From assembly GCA_019695435.1 (NCBI GenBank), contig JACTVF010000122.1, positions 1 to 6,920 of the forward strand: a DNA stretch of 6,920 nucleotides. The letters are read 5' to 3'. The notes under the pieces were generated by a model. The model searched no databases, was not told the DNA's origin, and saw only the letters and a list, made by a program, of their open reading frames with translations. Below are positions 5,682-6,920 of this stretch, piece by piece. Position 1 is the stretch's first letter, and every line of letters starts with the position of its first letter. The position numbers were made by a program, and so were the translations under genes. This DNA is from Methanoregulaceae archaeon (lineage in GTDB: Archaea; Halobacteriota; Methanomicrobia; Methanomicrobiales; Methanospirillaceae).

Positions 5682-5853
5682 TATGTTTTTTTGCCTTTGT
5701 AATCTCTACCAGTTCCATCAGGAAGATTTTTACAGGTATCAAAACTCTGATTTGAGCGGGAATTCATCGCGATCCAGTTACTCTGACAGTAATCCTTCTC
5801 ATGATCAGGAAAGGATACCGGAAATATTTCATTTGAGTCACAACGCGATCACT

Positions 5854-6504
5854 TTACTTGATCTCGACCCTCTCACCGGTCTCCATGTACTGGACGTTCT
5901 CGGCGATCTTGCAGGCATGGTCGCCGCAGCGCTCCAGGTACCGAGCCATGATAATATAGTACGTAGCCTGCGTGATGGTCTTGGGGTTCTCCATCATGTA
6001 CGTGATCGCTTCGCGGAAGATGGAATGGCGCAGTGCGTCGATCGCGTCGTCCCGTGCGGAAAAACCGTCGAGTTTCTTTATGTTCTCCGTCTCGTAAGCC
6101 GTGATTGCGTCATCAATCATCGCAAGCACATACTCCGACATGAGGGGGATACTCATCATGTTTGCTATATGGGGCCTGCCGGAAATTTCCTTTACGATTT
6201 TGGCGGTTGACTTGCCATATCTCCCGATTCGTTCCGAAGCGGCAATAACCTTGAGAGAGCAGACGATCGTCCGCATATCCTTTGCCACCGGCTGGTTCAG
6301 GGCGATAAGCTGGTAACAGTTCTCTTCAAGCGTAACCGTCGTTTCCCGGAGCCGGTCTTTTCTATCTATGACCGTTGCCGCGAGCGAAGCGTCCTGGTTG
6401 ATGAATGCCTTTTGCGAATCCTGCAGCATCAAGAAGGCAAAGCGGGCCATCTCAGACACTCCTTTTCTGAGGTCTTTGAGTTCCGTGTGGAATTTGTCAG
6501 TCAT
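5854..6504 (-). CDS. phoU: Phosphate-signalling protein PhoU
   Basis: A complete 216-residue all-helical PhoU made of two repeated three-helix bundles. PhoU is a cytoplasmic peripheral protein that in bacteria restrains the PstSCAB phosphate transporter and the Pho response; archaeal members probably modulate the transporter. The second repeat carries the metal-binding signature intact, ERCGDHACKIAE (191-202). The first repeat has ERIGRYGK (91-98), where the usual Asp after E-R-I-G is Arg95, so the first metal cluster may be altered. The N-terminal half shows the expected pattern of heptad-like hydrophobics. ATG 6504 is preceded by GAGGAAAGGA, which overlaps the stop of pstB; the genes are 10 bp apart and co-transcribed. 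The gap downstream of the TAA at 5854 holds no obvious T-rich terminator on this strand, so read-through toward the small ORFs is possible. Confidence 0.96.
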   Translation of the reverse strand: MTDKFHTELKDLRKGVSEMARFAFLMLQDSQKAFINQDASLAATVIDRKDRLRETTVTLEENCYQLIALNQPVAKDMRTIVCSLKVIAASERIGRYGKSTAKIVKEISGRPHIANMMSIPLMSEYVLAMIDDAITAYETENIKKLDGFSARDDAIDALRHSIFREAITYMMENPKTITQATYYIIMARYLERCGDHACKIAENVQYMETGERVEIK

Positions 6505-6514
6505 GTTCCTTTCC

Positions 6515-6920
6515 TCACCCGAACCGGCCGGTGATATAATTCTCGGTCAGGTCTTCTTTGGGGTGTTCGAAGATGTTCGTCGTTCTGTCAAACTCGATCA
6601 GCCTGCCCAGGTACATGAACCCGGTGTAGTCGCTGACGCGGGCAGCCTGCTGCATGTTGTGCGTGACAATAATAACTGTGTACTCCTCCGTGAGCATGTC
6701 GATGAGGTTCTCGATCTTTGCGGTTGCGATAGGATCGAGGGCCGAGCAGGGTTCGTCCATAAGGATCACTTCGGGCCCGACTGCAAGGGTCCGCGCGATG
6801 CAGAGTCGCTGCTGCTGGCCTCCCGAGAGCCCGAGAGCGGAATCGTTGAGCCGGTCCCGGACCTCCTCCCAGAGCGCCGCATGACGCAGGCTCTTTTCCA
6901 CAATCGCATCCAGTTCCTTG
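6515..6920 (-). CDS. pstB: Phosphate ABC transporter ATP-binding protein PstB (5'-truncated by window edge)
   Basis: ATPase subunit of the high-affinity phosphate importer PstSCAB, bound to the cytoplasmic face of the membrane. The visible 134 residues are the C-terminal half of a protein usually about 250 long. The ABC signature LSGGQQQR is at 6829-6806, Walker B VILMDE at 6769-6752 and the switch His of VTHNM at 6661-6659. The D-loop reads SALDP. The PstB-specific end, with [10 protein letters not shown] before the TGA, separates it from other ABC ATPases. The start codon and Walker A lie beyond position 6920; the GTG at 6901 is internal, as the frame stays open to the window edge. phoU follows 10 bp downstream. 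Confidence 0.97.
   Translation of the reverse strand, partial: KELDAIVEKSLRHAALWEEVRDRLNDSALGLSGGQQQRLCIARTLAVGPEVILMDEPCSALDPIATAKIENLIDMLTEEYTVIIVTHNMQQAARVSDYTGFMYLGRLIEFDRTTNIFEHPKEDLTENYITGRFG

Noticed and set aside
5683..6210. 175-codon plus-strand frame antisense to phoU
   Set aside because: Two thirds of it is the shadow of PhoU coding sequence, and the remaining part has no protein-like features.
6899..6901. GTG as the start of pstB
   Set aside because: The frame stays open to the window edge with PstB-like residues (KELDAIV) before it, and the Walker A half would be missing.

Overview
The window looks like chromosomal DNA from a euryarchaeal methanogen, probably of the Methanomicrobia/Methanomicrobiales type. 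The evidence is an archaeal-type leucyl-tRNA synthetase, an archaea-specific PIN-ATPase-KH protein, a Mth938-like protein, Shine-Dalgarno sites of the GGAG/GGTGA type and AT-rich TATA-box-like promoters. The lineage below Euryarchaeota is an inference from the general look of the proteins.

Layout, left to right. (1) 1-1600, minus: the N-terminal 533 residues of leucyl-tRNA synthetase, starting at TTG and running off the left edge. (2) 1660-3633, minus: a complete 657-residue PIN-ATPase-KH protein (COG1855 type, the family of Sulfolobus PINA), with a 19-bp perfect palindrome in its upstream region. (3) 3634-4300: a 667-bp intergenic region with no convincing gene, holding a cluster of G-rich/C-rich hairpins. 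(4) 4301-4687, plus: a small lipoprotein with a cupredoxin-like domain whose copper site appears to lack two of its usual ligands. (5) 4803-5853: an AT-richer segment (sampled blocks about 42-43% GC against about 53-72% in leuS). It holds, all on minus, a Mth938-like protein, two small unrecognised ORFs in the same frame separated by TGATGA, and an AT-rich palindrome of about 42 bp. (6) 5854-6920, minus: phoU, preceded by the C-terminal part of pstB. This is the 3' end of a phosphate-uptake (pst) operon.

How the genes relate. pstB and phoU are 10 bp apart and form one transcription unit: PstB powers the high-affinity phosphate ABC transporter and PhoU restrains it. leuS follows the PIN-ATPase gene after 59 bp but has its own TATA-like box and ribosome-binding site, so it may be transcribed separately. 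The cupredoxin lipoprotein is divergent from the PIN-ATPase gene and convergent with the Mth938-like gene. No CRISPR array, tRNA, rRNA, transposase or complete mobile element was seen. Nothing here is clearly a new multi-gene system. The best candidates for something undescribed are the two small ORFs with their palindromic upstream region, the degenerate cupredoxin and the hairpin cluster.
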